DNA of 64,000 nt from Chitinophagales bacterium (GCA_947449695.1 CANFST010000001.1:1-64000), one strand, 5' to 3'. Positions 6,044 to 15,390 are shown, numbered from the stretch's first letter. Numbers and translations are program-made. The notes: a model not told the origin generated them from the sequence alone.

Positions 6044-6383
6044 GCCTTGAAATATCGCATTCAAACCCATTTTGCATGCGAATAAAATGTTGCAGATGGC
6101 TTACTTTTTCAGCCCTCAATATATTAATTAATGCGGCCTTATTGGGGCGGAAGAAACCTAGTAAAATCAATCGCTCTTCATAGTGCGATAAGGGATGAAG
6201 CAATAGTTGCTCATAATATTTGCCCTCATATTGAAAACACAGATGGCTATAACTGCCATCAGCGGTTAAATAAACCAACTGATTAGCATTCACCATCAGT
6301 TCTGCATCGCCCAGTAATTTTTTATCAGGCGATTTAATTACAAATGGTTGGCTGAGTTGGGCTGTTAATAATTCGGCATACAT
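6003..6383 (-). CDS. stand-alone LytTR DNA-binding protein
   Basis: A 126-residue protein that is almost entirely a LytTR DNA-binding domain. The marks are NQLVYLTADGSYSHLCF (strand pair), LSHYEERLILLGFFRPNKAALINI (the gFxRxxKsxLINl core) and a final CDISRHYQQLM matching the dG..lpvSRxy close of the family. There is no receiver domain, so it would act as a one-component regulator or rely on an unlinked kinase. It is read leftwards and ends next to repeat element C copy 2. Its last 14 codons are duplicated at 6578-6619, a sign of rearrangement here. The usual LytTR gene is fused to a response-regulator receiver; this one may be a remnant, but the domain looks complete. Confidence 0.75.
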   Translation of the reverse strand: MYAELLTAQLSQPFVIKSPDKKLLGDAELMVNANQLVYLTADGSYSHLCFQYEGKYYEQLLLHPLSHYEERLILLGFFRPNKAALINILRAEKVSHLQHFIRMQNGFECDISRHYQQLMKCLFPVL

Positions 6384-6512
6384 AGTTTAATCTGTTGCTA
6401 AATAAATAGATGCTGTTCTATTACGAAAAGTTGCATTTCAGGTTTCGGAATTTTGTTAAAAAAACCAGGTTTCATTTCTATGCTTTACCAGCCGCAACGG
6501 ATGTGCTGAATC

Positions 6513-6553
6513 GGATTTATTCACGATAATTATTTTTGATGGTGAATAAATCC
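6513..6553. repeat. inverted repeat, 12-bp stem
   Basis: GGATTTATTCAC (6513-6524) and its exact reverse complement (6542-6553) flank 17 bases. The pairing extends imperfectly outwards (TGCTGAAT against ATTGCAGCA). It could be a hairpin of a small REP-like or MITE-like element. Confidence 0.6.
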
Positions 6554-6577
6554 ATTGCAGCAGCAAACCAATCAGCA

Positions 6578-6619
6578 TTTACAATACAGGAAACAAACAT
6601 TTCAATAATTGCTGGTAAT
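6578..6619 (-). pseudogene. duplicated 3' tail of a LytTR gene
   Basis: Read on the minus strand these bases translate as NYQQLLKCLFPVL followed by a stop, nearly the same as the end of the intact LytTR gene at 6003. Sequence further upstream (beyond 6620) shows no LytTR domain. It is a fragment left by duplication or deletion. Confidence 0.7.
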
Positions 6620-6683
6620 TCCCTGCTTTGGTGCAACCAATTTATTCTTAATTTCGTCTATCTTATCATAAACCAATTTTATC

Positions 6684-8366
6684 ATGAAAAAAAATCTACT
6701 CGTTTTAGTTTTTGGCTTGATGATATGTCAAACCAAAATTTTTGCTCAATGCAATCAAACCACAGCCAGCGATACGCTGGACATCAACAACATCAACGCT
6801 TTGATTATGAACGGCGGCGATATGTGGTGGAACAGAGCCAATGGCAACGCACATTATTATGTACCTAAAGCTGGTCATGTTAGTACTTTATTTGCAGGTG
6901 CCATTTGGATGGGCGGTTATGACCAAGCAGACAATTTGCACATGGCTGCACAAACGTATCGGCAAAATGGCAACGATTATTTCAGCGGACCCTTAGATAC
7001 CGCAGCTAATGTAAGTACCTCTACTTGCAACAAGTATAACAAGATTTGGAAAGTGTATGCCGCTGATATTGCCACCCATATTGCCAACACTACTCACACT
7101 ACTTCCAATACGCCTTCCAGCATTTTAGAATGGCCTTCTATCGGAAATCCTTATGCAAAAGATGCTTTTGGAATTTCATTAGTAGTCAATCAAACCTTAG
7201 CACCATTCGTTGATGTAAACAGCGATGGCATCTACAATCCTTTAGATGGCGACTATCCTGCTATTTGCGGTGATGAAGCATTGTGGTATGTAATTAATGA
7301 TAAAGGAAATGCACACACCGAATCGAATTGTACTGCTTTAGGAGTAGAGATTCAGTGCATGGCTTATGCTTTTGCTTCTAATGATGCCGATATTAGCAAC
7401 ACTACGTTTTATAAATATTACATCACCAATAAAAGCCATTACGAGTATGATAGCTTTCATTTTGGTATTTGGGTTGACCCCGATTTGGGTTGTTATACCA
7501 ACGATTATTTTGGTAGCGATAGTGCCAGACAAATGTTAATAGTGTATAACAGTACTGCTAACGACATTCCTTGTCCAACAGGCTATGGCACTACTATTCC
7601 TATTCAGGGCATCACATTATTAAACGCAAAAAATAATAGCACCAATGCTAATTATAAAATGCACGGCATTTATTATTACTTAAACTCAACTCCAAGCAGT
7701 ATGGCTGACCCAAGTAGTTGCTATGGTTATTACGGCGCATTAACAGGCAGTTGGAAAGATTCCACCCATCTTACTTTTGGTGGTAGTGGTCATGGAGGTA
7801 CTATCAAAACTGATTATGCTTTCCCAGATAATCCAAGCTTGTCAGGAACTAATCCGAACACAGGTTTACCTTATTGGAGTATGTGCAATCCAACTTTATC
7901 ACCAGGTGATATGCGTTCATTAATTTCAATAGGACCAATGAAAATTGTTCCCAATGATATAGTTGAATTAAATTTTGCAGCCATTACCCATTGGGGGGAT
8001 GTGTATCCATGTCCATCATTTACCGGAATTGAAGCCGCTCGTGACTCGGTTTTTGCTTTTTATAATACTTTGAATTGTGGTAAGTATGGTTCGCAAAGTA
8101 CAGGCGTGAATAATGTTTCAAACCATGAAAGTATTTTTTCTGTTTATCCGAATCCAACTGACAACAAAGTTTATATCAATAACCCAACTCATGAAAGTTT
8201 TACGATTCAAATTTTTGATGTAACAGGAAAACAATTGCAACAAAAAAATTGTTCGCAAAGCATCGATGAGATTGATTTAGCTAATTATAGCAGCGGAATT
8301 TATTTTTATTCAATTGAAAACAAATTGAGTGGAATTGCACAACGTGGAAAATTGGTAAAGCAGTAA
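6684..8366 (+). CDS. secreted protein with T9SS type A sorting domain
   Basis: A 560-residue exported protein. Residues 1-22 are a signal peptide ending FAQ. The body is rich in Asn, Thr, Gly and aromatic residues and contains calcium-binding-like stretches (DVNSDGIYNPLDGDYP), typical of Bacteroidota surface proteins of unknown role. The last 75 residues form a type A C-terminal sorting domain (FSVYPNPTDNKVYIN ... IQIFDVTGKQL ... YSSGIYFYSI ... KLVKQ). That domain directs passage through the type IX secretion system and attachment to the cell surface. The substrate or partner cannot be told. The gene stands alone; the region upstream is rearranged. Confidence 0.85.
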   Translation: MKKNLLVLVFGLMICQTKIFAQCNQTTASDTLDINNINALIMNGGDMWWNRANGNAHYYVPKAGHVSTLFAGAIWMGGYDQADNLHMAAQTYRQNGNDYFSGPLDTAANVSTSTCNKYNKIWKVYAADIATHIANTTHTTSNTPSSILEWPSIGNPYAKDAFGISLVVNQTLAPFVDVNSDGIYNPLDGDYPAICGDEALWYVINDKGNAHTESNCTALGVEIQCMAYAFASNDADISNTTFYKYYITNKSHYEYDSFHFGIWVDPDLGCYTNDYFGSDSARQMLIVYNSTANDIPCPTGYGTTIPIQGITLLNAKNNSTNANYKMHGIYYYLNSTPSSMADPSSCYGYYGALTGSWKDSTHLTFGGSGHGGTIKTDYAFPDNPSLSGTNPNTGLPYWSMCNPTLSPGDMRSLISIGPMKIVPNDIVELNFAAITHWGDVYPCPSFTGIEAARDSVFAFYNTLNCGKYGSQSTGVNNVSNHESIFSVYPNPTDNKVYINNPTHESFTIQIFDVTGKQLQQKNCSQSIDEIDLANYSSGIYFYSIENKLSGIAQRGKLVKQ

Positions 8367-8518
8367 GATATTTGCTTCTTCCCCAGCTCGTCCTCATTTG
8401 TAGAAGCGATATGAACGTAGGAAACTAGGATGCATGTGGTATTTCATTACTATGCTTTACCAAACATTCCGTATTTTTCAGATAAAATTGCTTACATTTG
8501 ATACATCAAGTAAACAAC

Positions 8519-8725
8519 ATGAACTCATTGCTTTTCAATCATTTAAAAAAAATAATTGGCTTCTTGCTTTTAGTCGGCTTGATAGCCTGTAGTAGTGGTA
8601 GTAATAATAAAGGCTATAATAGCGATAGCAGCAGCGTTGCCCTGAAAAAGCAAAAGCTTGATGATTCATTAGATAAGGAAGATTTGAAAGAACTGGCACC
8701 AATAGTGCATAGTGTAGCAAAATAA
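8519..8725 (+). CDS. small lipoprotein
   Basis: From the ATG at 8519 this encodes 68 residues. After a basic N-terminus and a hydrophobic segment (IIGFLLLVGLIAC) comes a lipobox with the cysteine followed by SSGSNN, the Ser/Asn-rich spacer common after the lipid anchor. The rest is charged and helical (KKQKLDDSLDKEDLKELAP). It is probably a small lipoprotein of unknown function. An upstream TTG at 8498 in the same frame would add seven residues, but the ATG gives the normal distance to the hydrophobic core. Confidence 0.65.
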   Translation: MNSLLFNHLKKIIGFLLLVGLIACSSGSNNKGYNSDSSSVALKKQKLDDSLDKEDLKELAPIVHSVAK

Positions 8726-8769
8726 TTTCACTGAAAAACTATGCTTTTTTGATGCGTTGATTTTGTGCT

Positions 8770-8797
8770 TAGCCAACAAGGCTATAAAAGGTTTTTT
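8770..8797 (+). terminator. weak hairpin after the small lipoprotein gene
   Basis: TAGCC (8770-8774) and GGCTA (8780-8784) form a five-pair stem followed by AAAAGGTTTTTT. It lies between the lipoprotein stop and the promoter of the next gene. The stem is short. Confidence 0.3.
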
Positions 8798-8826
8798 GTT
8801 TCCAACCAACTTTACAATTAGTTTTG
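8795..8826 (+). promoter_or_regulatory. Bacteroidota-type promoter of the formyltransferase gene
   Basis: TTTG (8795-8798), 20 bases, then TAGTTTTG (8819-8826) matches the -33/-7 consensus TTTG-N19/20-TAnnTTTG. Transcription would begin about seven bases downstream, giving a leader of about 40 bases before the ATG at 8874. Confidence 0.6.
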
Positions 8827-8873
8827 TAAATCATTCCTGAATAGTTTAATCAGAAATAATTGTAAGCTTCAAC

Positions 8874-9608
8874 ATGAAAAAAATTATTTTTTTAGGCGCT
8901 AAACCCATTGGCTATGCTTGTTTGCAATATTTAATTGCACAACAAAAAAAGTTGAATTTTGAAATTATTGGTGTGCTGACGAATGACAATACAAAATTCA
9001 ACCCAAGGCAAAGTGTAAAAGCATTAGCCGAAAAAAATAAAATCAAACTTATCCCTTCGTTGGCTAAAATGCCTGCCTGCGATGTTTTGTATTCTGTACA
9101 ATATCACGAAATACTGCAAGCGCAGCATATTCAAAAAGCCAGACAAATTGCTGTGAACTTACACATGGCTCCCCTACCCGATTACAGAGGATGCAATCAG
9201 TTTTCATTTGCCATTATTGATAAAGCAAAAGAATTTGGCACTACTATTCATCAGTTAGAAGCCGGTATTGATAATGGTGCAATTTTATTTGAAGACAGAT
9301 TTCATTTACCAAAAAAAACTTGGGTGAAAGATTTGTATGAGGAAACAGAAAGACGCTCAATTGAGTTGTTTCAAGATACTTTAAAAAGCATTGTGGATGG
9401 TGATTATAAACCGAAATCTCAGTCTGCTTTCAAAAAAAGAAAAAGCAGTTTTCATCTGCGAAAAGAAATAGACCAAATCAAACAAATTGATTTGAGCTGG
9501 AGTAAAGAAAAAATTGAACGTTATATCAGGGCTACTTATTTTCCACCATTTGAGCCGCCTTATTTTAAGGTTGGCGGAGAGAAGATATTGTTTTTGAAAA
9601 AACAATGA
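8874..9608 (+). CDS. short formyltransferase family protein
   Basis: A 244-residue protein of the formyltransferase fold, which transfers a formyl group from N10-formyltetrahydrofolate. The catalytic triad is present: N95 and H97 in NLHMAPLPDYRG and D133 in LEAGIDNGAI. The C-terminal tRNA-binding domain of methionyl-tRNA formyltransferase is missing, and a true fmt lies at 17983. The substrate is therefore more likely a sugar nucleotide amine, as in formylated surface sugars, or another small amine. The end (IERYIRATYFPPFEPPYF) is like the substrate-side helix of sugar N-formyltransferases. The gene has its own promoter and no sugar genes beside it, so the substrate stays open. Confidence 0.8.
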   Translation: MKKIIFLGAKPIGYACLQYLIAQQKKLNFEIIGVLTNDNTKFNPRQSVKALAEKNKIKLIPSLAKMPACDVLYSVQYHEILQAQHIQKARQIAVNLHMAPLPDYRGCNQFSFAIIDKAKEFGTTIHQLEAGIDNGAILFEDRFHLPKKTWVKDLYEETERRSIELFQDTLKSIVDGDYKPKSQSAFKKRKSSFHLRKEIDQIKQIDLSWSKEKIERYIRATYFPPFEPPYFKVGGEKILFLKKQ

Positions 9609-11723
9609 CTATCTCATTAATGTTACATTTCCTTTCAGTTCTACTTTTTCATAGTTACCCTCTATATTTCTTTTATCAGCAATAAGAAAATAAGTAAAAG
9701 TAGAAATCGGTTGTTCTACACCATTAAAAGTTCCATCCCAGGCACCATTTGGATTACTAAAAACCAATTGCCCCCATCGATTATAAATTTTAAATTCTTT
9801 AATAACCACATCACCATAGATATCAGGGAAAAACAAATCATTTCGGCCGTCATGGTTCGGAGAAAAAGCATTCGGCAATGTGACTGTAGCTCCGGGAACA
9901 AGCGTTACACAATGTGTTATAGAATCGTAACACCCTAATGCGTTATAGGCATATAACGTTACACAATGTTGACCTAAAGTTTTTAGAGTTAAAGAAACAG
10001 AATTAGAAGTAGAAATAATTTGCCCATCATATTTCCAAACAACATTTGTAGCATATTGCGACTGGTTAGTAAACAAAACTATGGGGCTATTAGATAAAAT
10101 CACATCTGCTGAACTGATAAACTCAGCAATCGGAGTTGGATTAAAAGTAATAGTAAATGAAACTGTTTCAGTATCTTTTCCTGCACAACCACCTGTTAAA
10201 GTCAAATAATAGGTTGTAGTTTGAAATGGATGAAAAATTAAATGAGTTGAATCAGACGAAAAATGAGCTGTGGCTGCAGGTGTTACTTTAATTACATGAA
10301 CACCCGAGATATTTACAGTTGTATCCTGATCATTACACCAGGTGATATTTTTAGGTAAATCAATAGTTGTATTTCCGAAAACAGAAAGTGAAACGTGAAT
10401 ACAGGAAGTATCAGGTTGATAACGCCAAATATCATTTCCAAAACCTATTGACATTGTACTATCATAAGAGTAGCCCCCAAATACCCAAACATTTGCATTG
10501 TTATCCATCCACATACACGGGCCAATTTTTGAGGGAATTACATTACTTGAATTCGGGGTACCCTGAATTCCAAAACTACCATATGACGTATAATTTTGTG
10601 TGCCAGAGGTTAATGACCATTTGTTGTGTACAGCATCATAAAACCATAATGGATTACCCCAGATACCATTAGATAAAAGTCCTCCGAATTCCCAAAAGAA
10701 ATTTCCACAACCGAAAGTCTGAACAGTTCTGTTTTCATAAACGGCTTTCGGGTAACTGCTGTTATTGCAAAAACCATTAACTAAACCTGAATCACCTACA
10801 TATGAATTACCTCCAATCCAAGTCCAGAGATTAGTTACCGGATTATATTGCCATGTATCATTAGTAATACCATCGCCTGAAAAAACATAAAAATTCCCAC
10901 TTTGGTCAACCCATTTGGTATAGCTATTTCTGCCTGAAGGAACATTTGTTGCTGAAGGAACATTTATTGTTCCATAACTAGCCAATGCACCAGCCGTACT
11001 GGAACCATTCATCCATGTCCATTGATTAGTAGAAATATTGTATCGCCACATTGCATTGTAATTACTACCTCCAAACATCCATAGATTACCAATTAAATCA
11101 ACATAACTAGATTTTGTTTCATCTAATCCTGGTGGCAAATTTGAGGCCGCAGGAACTCCTATTGTTCCAAAGTTTCCAACTGAAGCTACTGCCCCACTAC
11201 CACTCATCCATGTCCATTGATTAGTAGCAATATTGTATCGCCATAAATCATTCAAAGCCCCCACCGATCCTGTTGCATCATATCCATATCCGCCAAATAA
11301 CCATAAATCGCCATTATGATCAGTCCAGCAATTAGCTCCCCAACCAGTACCGCCTGGCCATGTTGTTGAACTTGGTACACCTTTAGTGCCATAAATACCA
11401 GTTGTACTTGTTAAATATTGCGGACCACCAACCCATGTCCACGTATTTGTAGATACATCATATTTCCAAAGATCATTTAATTGGTCGCTGTTATAAACCC
11501 CACCAAAAATCCAGAAGTTCCCTTGTAAATCAGTCCAATAAGCTGCTTGATAACGTCCAGGTGGATCATTAGTTGGAGATGGGACTCCGATAGTACCATA
11601 ATTACCAATAGCTAATGAAGTAGTATTGCTTCCATGCATCCAAGTCCAAATGCCACTTTGAGCAAACAATGAACTTGTGAAATATAAAAGCAGAATACAG
11701 AGAAGTGAAATTAGTTTTCGCAT
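9609..11723 (-). CDS. Kelch-repeat surface protein with T9SS type B sorting domain
   Basis: A 704-residue exported protein. A signal peptide (1-21, ending SLFAQ) is followed by about six repeats of 55-65 residues built on YGTxGVPSxxNxPPGR, GNFWIFGG, LNDLWKYD and NTWTWVGG. These are kelch-type beta-propeller blades, as in galactose oxidase-like proteins. Next comes a PKD-like segment (residues about 450-610) with TYYLTLTGGCAG and CVTLYAYNALGC. The last 85 residues (LPNAFSPNHDGRNDLF ... KIYNRWGQLVF ... GNVTLMR) form the gliding motility-associated type B sorting domain for type IX secretion. The role is probably adhesion or surface display. It ends two bases after the convergent formyltransferase stop. 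Confidence 0.9.
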   Translation of the reverse strand: MRKLISLLCILLLYFTSSLFAQSGIWTWMHGSNTTSLAIGNYGTIGVPSPTNDPPGRYQAAYWTDLQGNFWIFGGVYNSDQLNDLWKYDVSTNTWTWVGGPQYLTSTTGIYGTKGVPSSTTWPGGTGWGANCWTDHNGDLWLFGGYGYDATGSVGALNDLWRYNIATNQWTWMSGSGAVASVGNFGTIGVPAASNLPPGLDETKSSYVDLIGNLWMFGGSNYNAMWRYNISTNQWTWMNGSSTAGALASYGTINVPSATNVPSGRNSYTKWVDQSGNFYVFSGDGITNDTWQYNPVTNLWTWIGGNSYVGDSGLVNGFCNNSSYPKAVYENRTVQTFGCGNFFWEFGGLLSNGIWGNPLWFYDAVHNKWSLTSGTQNYTSYGSFGIQGTPNSSNVIPSKIGPCMWMDNNANVWVFGGYSYDSTMSIGFGNDIWRYQPDTSCIHVSLSVFGNTTIDLPKNITWCNDQDTTVNISGVHVIKVTPAATAHFSSDSTHLIFHPFQTTTYYLTLTGGCAGKDTETVSFTITFNPTPIAEFISSADVILSNSPIVLFTNQSQYATNVVWKYDGQIISTSNSVSLTLKTLGQHCVTLYAYNALGCYDSITHCVTLVPGATVTLPNAFSPNHDGRNDLFFPDIYGDVVIKEFKIYNRWGQLVFSNPNGAWDGTFNGVEQPISTFTYFLIADKRNIEGNYEKVELKGNVTLMR

Positions 11724-11837
11724 AATTTTTAATATCTTAAGGATAAAATATTTTCAAATTTAAGATTCATTGAACAAAAAACAAAATAAATTAAACTTGT
11801 TGTTTTGCTTCAATAATTTTCATTCCGATTTATCTAC

Positions 11838-11845
11838 TACCTTTG
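11838..11845 (+). promoter_or_regulatory. -7 element of the arginase gene
   Basis: TACCTTTG fits the Bacteroidota -7 consensus and lies 23 bases before the arginase ATG. No TTTG is found at the expected distance upstream, so only half the promoter is supported. Confidence 0.4.
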
Positions 11846-11868
11846 CATTTCTCCATTAAAAACAACTT

Positions 11869-12819
11869 ATGGTAAAGCCAGTAAAAATTATTGAAGTAAA
11901 AAGTGAAATTGGTGCAGGTACTCGTGGTGCAAGCTTGGGTGTAGATGCAATAAAAATAGCAGCATTAGATTTTCGGAGCAATTATTTCAAAAAATATAAT
12001 TCTGTTGAAATTCCTAATGAGAACAACTTATTATTTGAAAGTCAGGGAAGCCCTTATGCCAAAAGAATCAAAGGTGTTTTGTCAATAGCTGAAAAATTGA
12101 GTGATACAGTTTTCAAAACCTTGAAAAAGAATGAATTTCCGATTGTATTAGCTGGTGACCATAGCTCTGGAGCAGCCACTGTGGCTGGAATTAAAATGGC
12201 TTATCCTAAATCGCACATTGGTGTTATCTGGATTGATGCTCATGCTGATTTGCATTCGCCATTTACTTCACCATCAGGCAATATGCACGGGATGCCGCTT
12301 GCAATAGCTTTAGCAGAAGATAATTTAGAAAAACAGGTAAACAAGCCTGATGCAGAAACAATTGAATACTGGAATAAATTAAAAAACTTAGGTGGCATTA
12401 ATCCTAAAATTTCACCTCGTGATTTAGTGTTTGTCTGTCTTCGCGATTTTGAATCGCAAGAAGAGTATGTTATTAAAAGCAACAAAATAAAAGTAGTGCC
12501 TACCAACGAATTGCGCCGTATGGGAACAGAAAGAGTGGGCAGGGATATTTTAGCCTATTTAAAACATTGCGATTATATCTATATCAGTTTTGATGTGGAT
12601 AGTATGGATAGCAGCATCAGCAAAGGTACTGGTACACCTGTTAGAAATGGGATGAACGAACGTGAAGCAGGCGATTTGATTGTTAGATTACTGCAAAGCG
12701 AAAAAATTTGCTGCTTCGAAATCACTGAAGTAAATCCAACTTTAGATAAAGAAAATTTAATGGCTGAAAATGCCTTTGAAATTTTATTGAAAGCTACCAA
12801 TGAAATTTTGTCGGAGTAA
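11869..12819 (+). CDS. rocF: arginase
   Basis: Hydrolyses L-arginine to ornithine and urea, with two manganese ions, in the cytoplasm. The 316 residues show the ureohydrolase metal ligands: GDHS (H98), DAHADLH (D123, H125, D127) and SFDVDSMD (D242, D244). The N-terminal IGAGTRGASLG loop and the closing EITEVNPTLD are typical of arginases rather than agmatinases. The length is near the usual 300-310. The gene stands alone with a -7 element just upstream, and converges with the MurF-Alr gene two bases after its stop. Formiminoglutamase is the main alternative, but the loop sequences favour arginase. Confidence 0.9.
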   Translation: MVKPVKIIEVKSEIGAGTRGASLGVDAIKIAALDFRSNYFKKYNSVEIPNENNLLFESQGSPYAKRIKGVLSIAEKLSDTVFKTLKKNEFPIVLAGDHSSGAATVAGIKMAYPKSHIGVIWIDAHADLHSPFTSPSGNMHGMPLAIALAEDNLEKQVNKPDAETIEYWNKLKNLGGINPKISPRDLVFVCLRDFESQEEYVIKSNKIKVVPTNELRRMGTERVGRDILAYLKHCDYIYISFDVDSMDSSISKGTGTPVRNGMNEREAGDLIVRLLQSEKICCFEITEVNPTLDKENLMAENAFEILLKATNEILSE

Positions 12820-12821
12820 AA

Positions 12822-15344
12822 TTACTCTTCAAAATAAACTCTCTTTACACGTTTTGAAATGCCAGTAAGAATTTCATAAGGAATACTGCCTTCCCATTCT
12901 GAAAGCATTGCTAATGTTGGGTTTTCGCCAAAAACTGTCACACTATCACCAGCTTTTATAGTTGGAATTTCAGTTACATCCAACATACACATATCCATGC
13001 AAATATTACCAACAGTTGGTGCTAATTTTCCATTCACTTGCATAAAACTTTTTCCGTTGCCTAATGCACGGCGATAGCCATCAGCATAACCAATCCCAAC
13101 GGTTGCAATTTTGCCATCTCTTTTTAATTTTCCTTTCCGGCTGTAACCAATTGTTTCATCAGCCGAAATATTTTTCACTTGTAGCACGGTGGTTTTTAAA
13201 GAGCTTACTGTTTTTAATTGTTGTTGCACCTCAACGGCTGAATCATAGCCATATAAGCCAATTCCGAGCCTTACCATATCCATTTGGAATTTATTATGGC
13301 GTACAATTCCACCGCTATTTAAAATATGTTTGAGGACAGCATAACCAATTTTATTTTCTAATTGCTTGGTCATTTTTTCAAACAATGAAAATTGCTGCTG
13401 GCTGAAATCATCGTGTTCGGCAGATTCAGCTGCTGCCAAATGACTAAATACTGATTTAACTTTGATGAAATTTTTATTTTCGTTCAGCAAATCCATCAAT
13501 AGATTTAATTCTTTTTCTTCGAAACCTAATCGGCGCATACCAGTATCTAATTTGATGTGAACAGGTAACGGCAGCAAGTCGTAGCCTACATAATATTTCT
13601 TCAACACATCTAATAAATCATTCAAAATTTCGAGAGAATAGATTTCTGGTTCCAACCTGTTTTTGATGATGGTGTCAAAACTTCTTTGTTCAGGACACAT
13701 CACCATAATGGGCAGCAAGATGCCATTGTTCCTTAATTCTACGCCTTCATCGGCATAAGCAACGGCCAGATAATCAGCATTGTGAAATTGCAAAGTGTTT
13801 GCAATCTCAAAGCTACCACTGCCATAACTAAATGCTTTTACCATCACCATAATTTTGGTAGAAGGCTTGAGCATGGCTTGATACGTTTTGAAATTATGAA
13901 CCAATGCACTTAAGTTAATTTCCAAAACTGTTTCGTGTGCTTTCTTTTCAAGCAGTTGTGAAATTTTTTCAAACTCAAATATTCTAGCCCCTTTCAACAA
14001 AACAGATTCGTTGTTAAACAGTTGCATATCAAAATCCTGAATAAAATTTGTGGTATCAGGATAAAAAAATAATTCTATGTTTTCTAAAGCTTGAAATGTT
14101 TTTTGTTGTTTACATATGGCTTTTCCAATTGCCACTAATCGATGAACAGGTTTGGCTTTCAGCATTTGAACAACTTCCTGATACAATTCAAAATCGCTTT
14201 TTCCACTTTGCAAAATATCGCTCAAAATCAACGTGTGTTTTTCGTGTTGTTTTTGATGATGCAAAAAATCTAAAGCAATATTTAATGAATTTATATCGCT
14301 GTTGTAGCTGTCATTTATCAATGAGCAATTGTTGTTGGCTTCTTTCAATTCCAATCGCATTCCTACACTTTGTAAATTCAACATTCGTTGTTGAATTATT
14401 TTTTCCTCCACATAATTCAACAACAAATAAGCCCAGCAATGAATCGCATTTTCAACTGATGCTTTATCACTGAAAGGAATAGTGATGTGTATTTTACTGC
14501 CTTTAAAAGTGGCATGAATACTAGTTTTTACGCCTTCTTCAGTGAGTTCATCAATTTTTAAATCTGCTTCATTTTTAAAACTCCAACTGAAAAGGTTGAA
14601 ACGATTTTCATCGCCATCGTTGGCAATTTTTGATTTGAAATTGACCACCGAGTTATGTAATTCATCATAATCTTTGCAATAAATAAGATTTTCACAATGA
14701 GAAAATAATTGCAGTTTCTCATTTATTTTTTGGCGCACATTTAAAAAGCCCTGACTATGTGCTTCGCCAATATTGGTAAAAATCCCAACCGTAGGTTTTA
14801 TAATTTTTTCGAGCTTCTGCATCTCGTAAGGCTGTGAAATTCCAGCTTCAAAAATGGCTAATTGATGGGTATCATTAAGTTGCCAAACACTTAATGGAAC
14901 GCCGATTTGCGAATTGTAACTTTTAGGTGAACGACATATTTTAAAGTCTTCTTCCAGCAATTGATTCAACCATTCTTTCACCACCGTTTTGCCATTGCTT
15001 CCAGTAATTCCGATGACAGGAATTTTAAATTGCTGACGATGAAATGCAGTGATTTGTTGTAATGCGTCAATCGAACTTTTCACCTGAATAAAATTTGCCA
15101 GCAAATAATTTTCGATAGCAAAATCTTCTTCAACAATAAAATTTCTCACCCCTTTTTCGTATAACGCTTTAATGTATTCATGCCCGTTTTGACGGTTGCC
15201 TTTAATGGCAAAAAACAGTGTATTGTTAGGTTGTGTAATTTTTCGGCTATCAATCAACAAGTGTAAAATTGACTCATGATGAGCTACCCTAAGCAAAGTG
15301 CCTTTTGTGATTTTAAAAATTTGTTCGAATGTATAAGGGGTCAT
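12822..15344 (-). CDS. bifunctional MurF ligase / alanine racemase
   Basis: One 840-residue protein joins two peptidoglycan enzymes. Residues 1-455 are MurF, which adds D-Ala-D-Ala to the UDP-MurNAc-tripeptide with ATP. The ATP loop GITGSNGKTVVKEW (about 112-125), FEAGISQPYEM and NDSYNSDINSL are present. Residues 470-840 are the PLP-dependent alanine racemase that makes D-alanine: INLSALVHNF, K503 in MVKAFSYGSG as PLP lysine, KLDTGMRRLGF, and the catalytic tyrosine in IGYSRKG. This fusion is the normal form in many Bacteroidota. The D-Ala supply and its use are thus in one polypeptide; the Ddl ligase step must be elsewhere. Confidence 0.95.
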   Translation of the reverse strand: MTPYTFEQIFKITKGTLLRVAHHESILHLLIDSRKITQPNNTLFFAIKGNRQNGHEYIKALYEKGVRNFIVEEDFAIENYLLANFIQVKSSIDALQQITAFHRQQFKIPVIGITGSNGKTVVKEWLNQLLEEDFKICRSPKSYNSQIGVPLSVWQLNDTHQLAIFEAGISQPYEMQKLEKIIKPTVGIFTNIGEAHSQGFLNVRQKINEKLQLFSHCENLIYCKDYDELHNSVVNFKSKIANDGDENRFNLFSWSFKNEADLKIDELTEEGVKTSIHATFKGSKIHITIPFSDKASVENAIHCWAYLLLNYVEEKIIQQRMLNLQSVGMRLELKEANNNCSLINDSYNSDINSLNIALDFLHHQKQHEKHTLILSDILQSGKSDFELYQEVVQMLKAKPVHRLVAIGKAICKQQKTFQALENIELFFYPDTTNFIQDFDMQLFNNESVLLKGARIFEFEKISQLLEKKAHETVLEINLSALVHNFKTYQAMLKPSTKIMVMVKAFSYGSGSFEIANTLQFHNADYLAVAYADEGVELRNNGILLPIMVMCPEQRSFDTIIKNRLEPEIYSLEILNDLLDVLKKYYVGYDLLPLPVHIKLDTGMRRLGFEEKELNLLMDLLNENKNFIKVKSVFSHLAAAESAEHDDFSQQQFSLFEKMTKQLENKIGYAVLKHILNSGGIVRHNKFQMDMVRLGIGLYGYDSAVEVQQQLKTVSSLKTTVLQVKNISADETIGYSRKGKLKRDGKIATVGIGYADGYRRALGNGKSFMQVNGKLAPTVGNICMDMCMLDVTEIPTIKAGDSVTVFGENPTLAMLSEWEGSIPYEILTGISKRVKRVYFEE

Positions 15345-15390
15345 AATTTTTTTCAGCGCATGAAATTACTTTAATAAAATTGAATGCAAT

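Larger units (their letters stand above)
6384..6683. other. 300-base gap with hairpin and gene remnant
   Basis: No gene is supported between the LytTR start and the T9SS gene at 6684. The gap holds a 21-base word (6470-6490) that recurs at 8442-8462 with one mismatch, an inverted repeat at 6513-6553, and the LytTR tail copy at 6578-6619. The open frame 6536-6868 is a shadow of the downstream gene and of these repeats. Confidence 0.65.
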
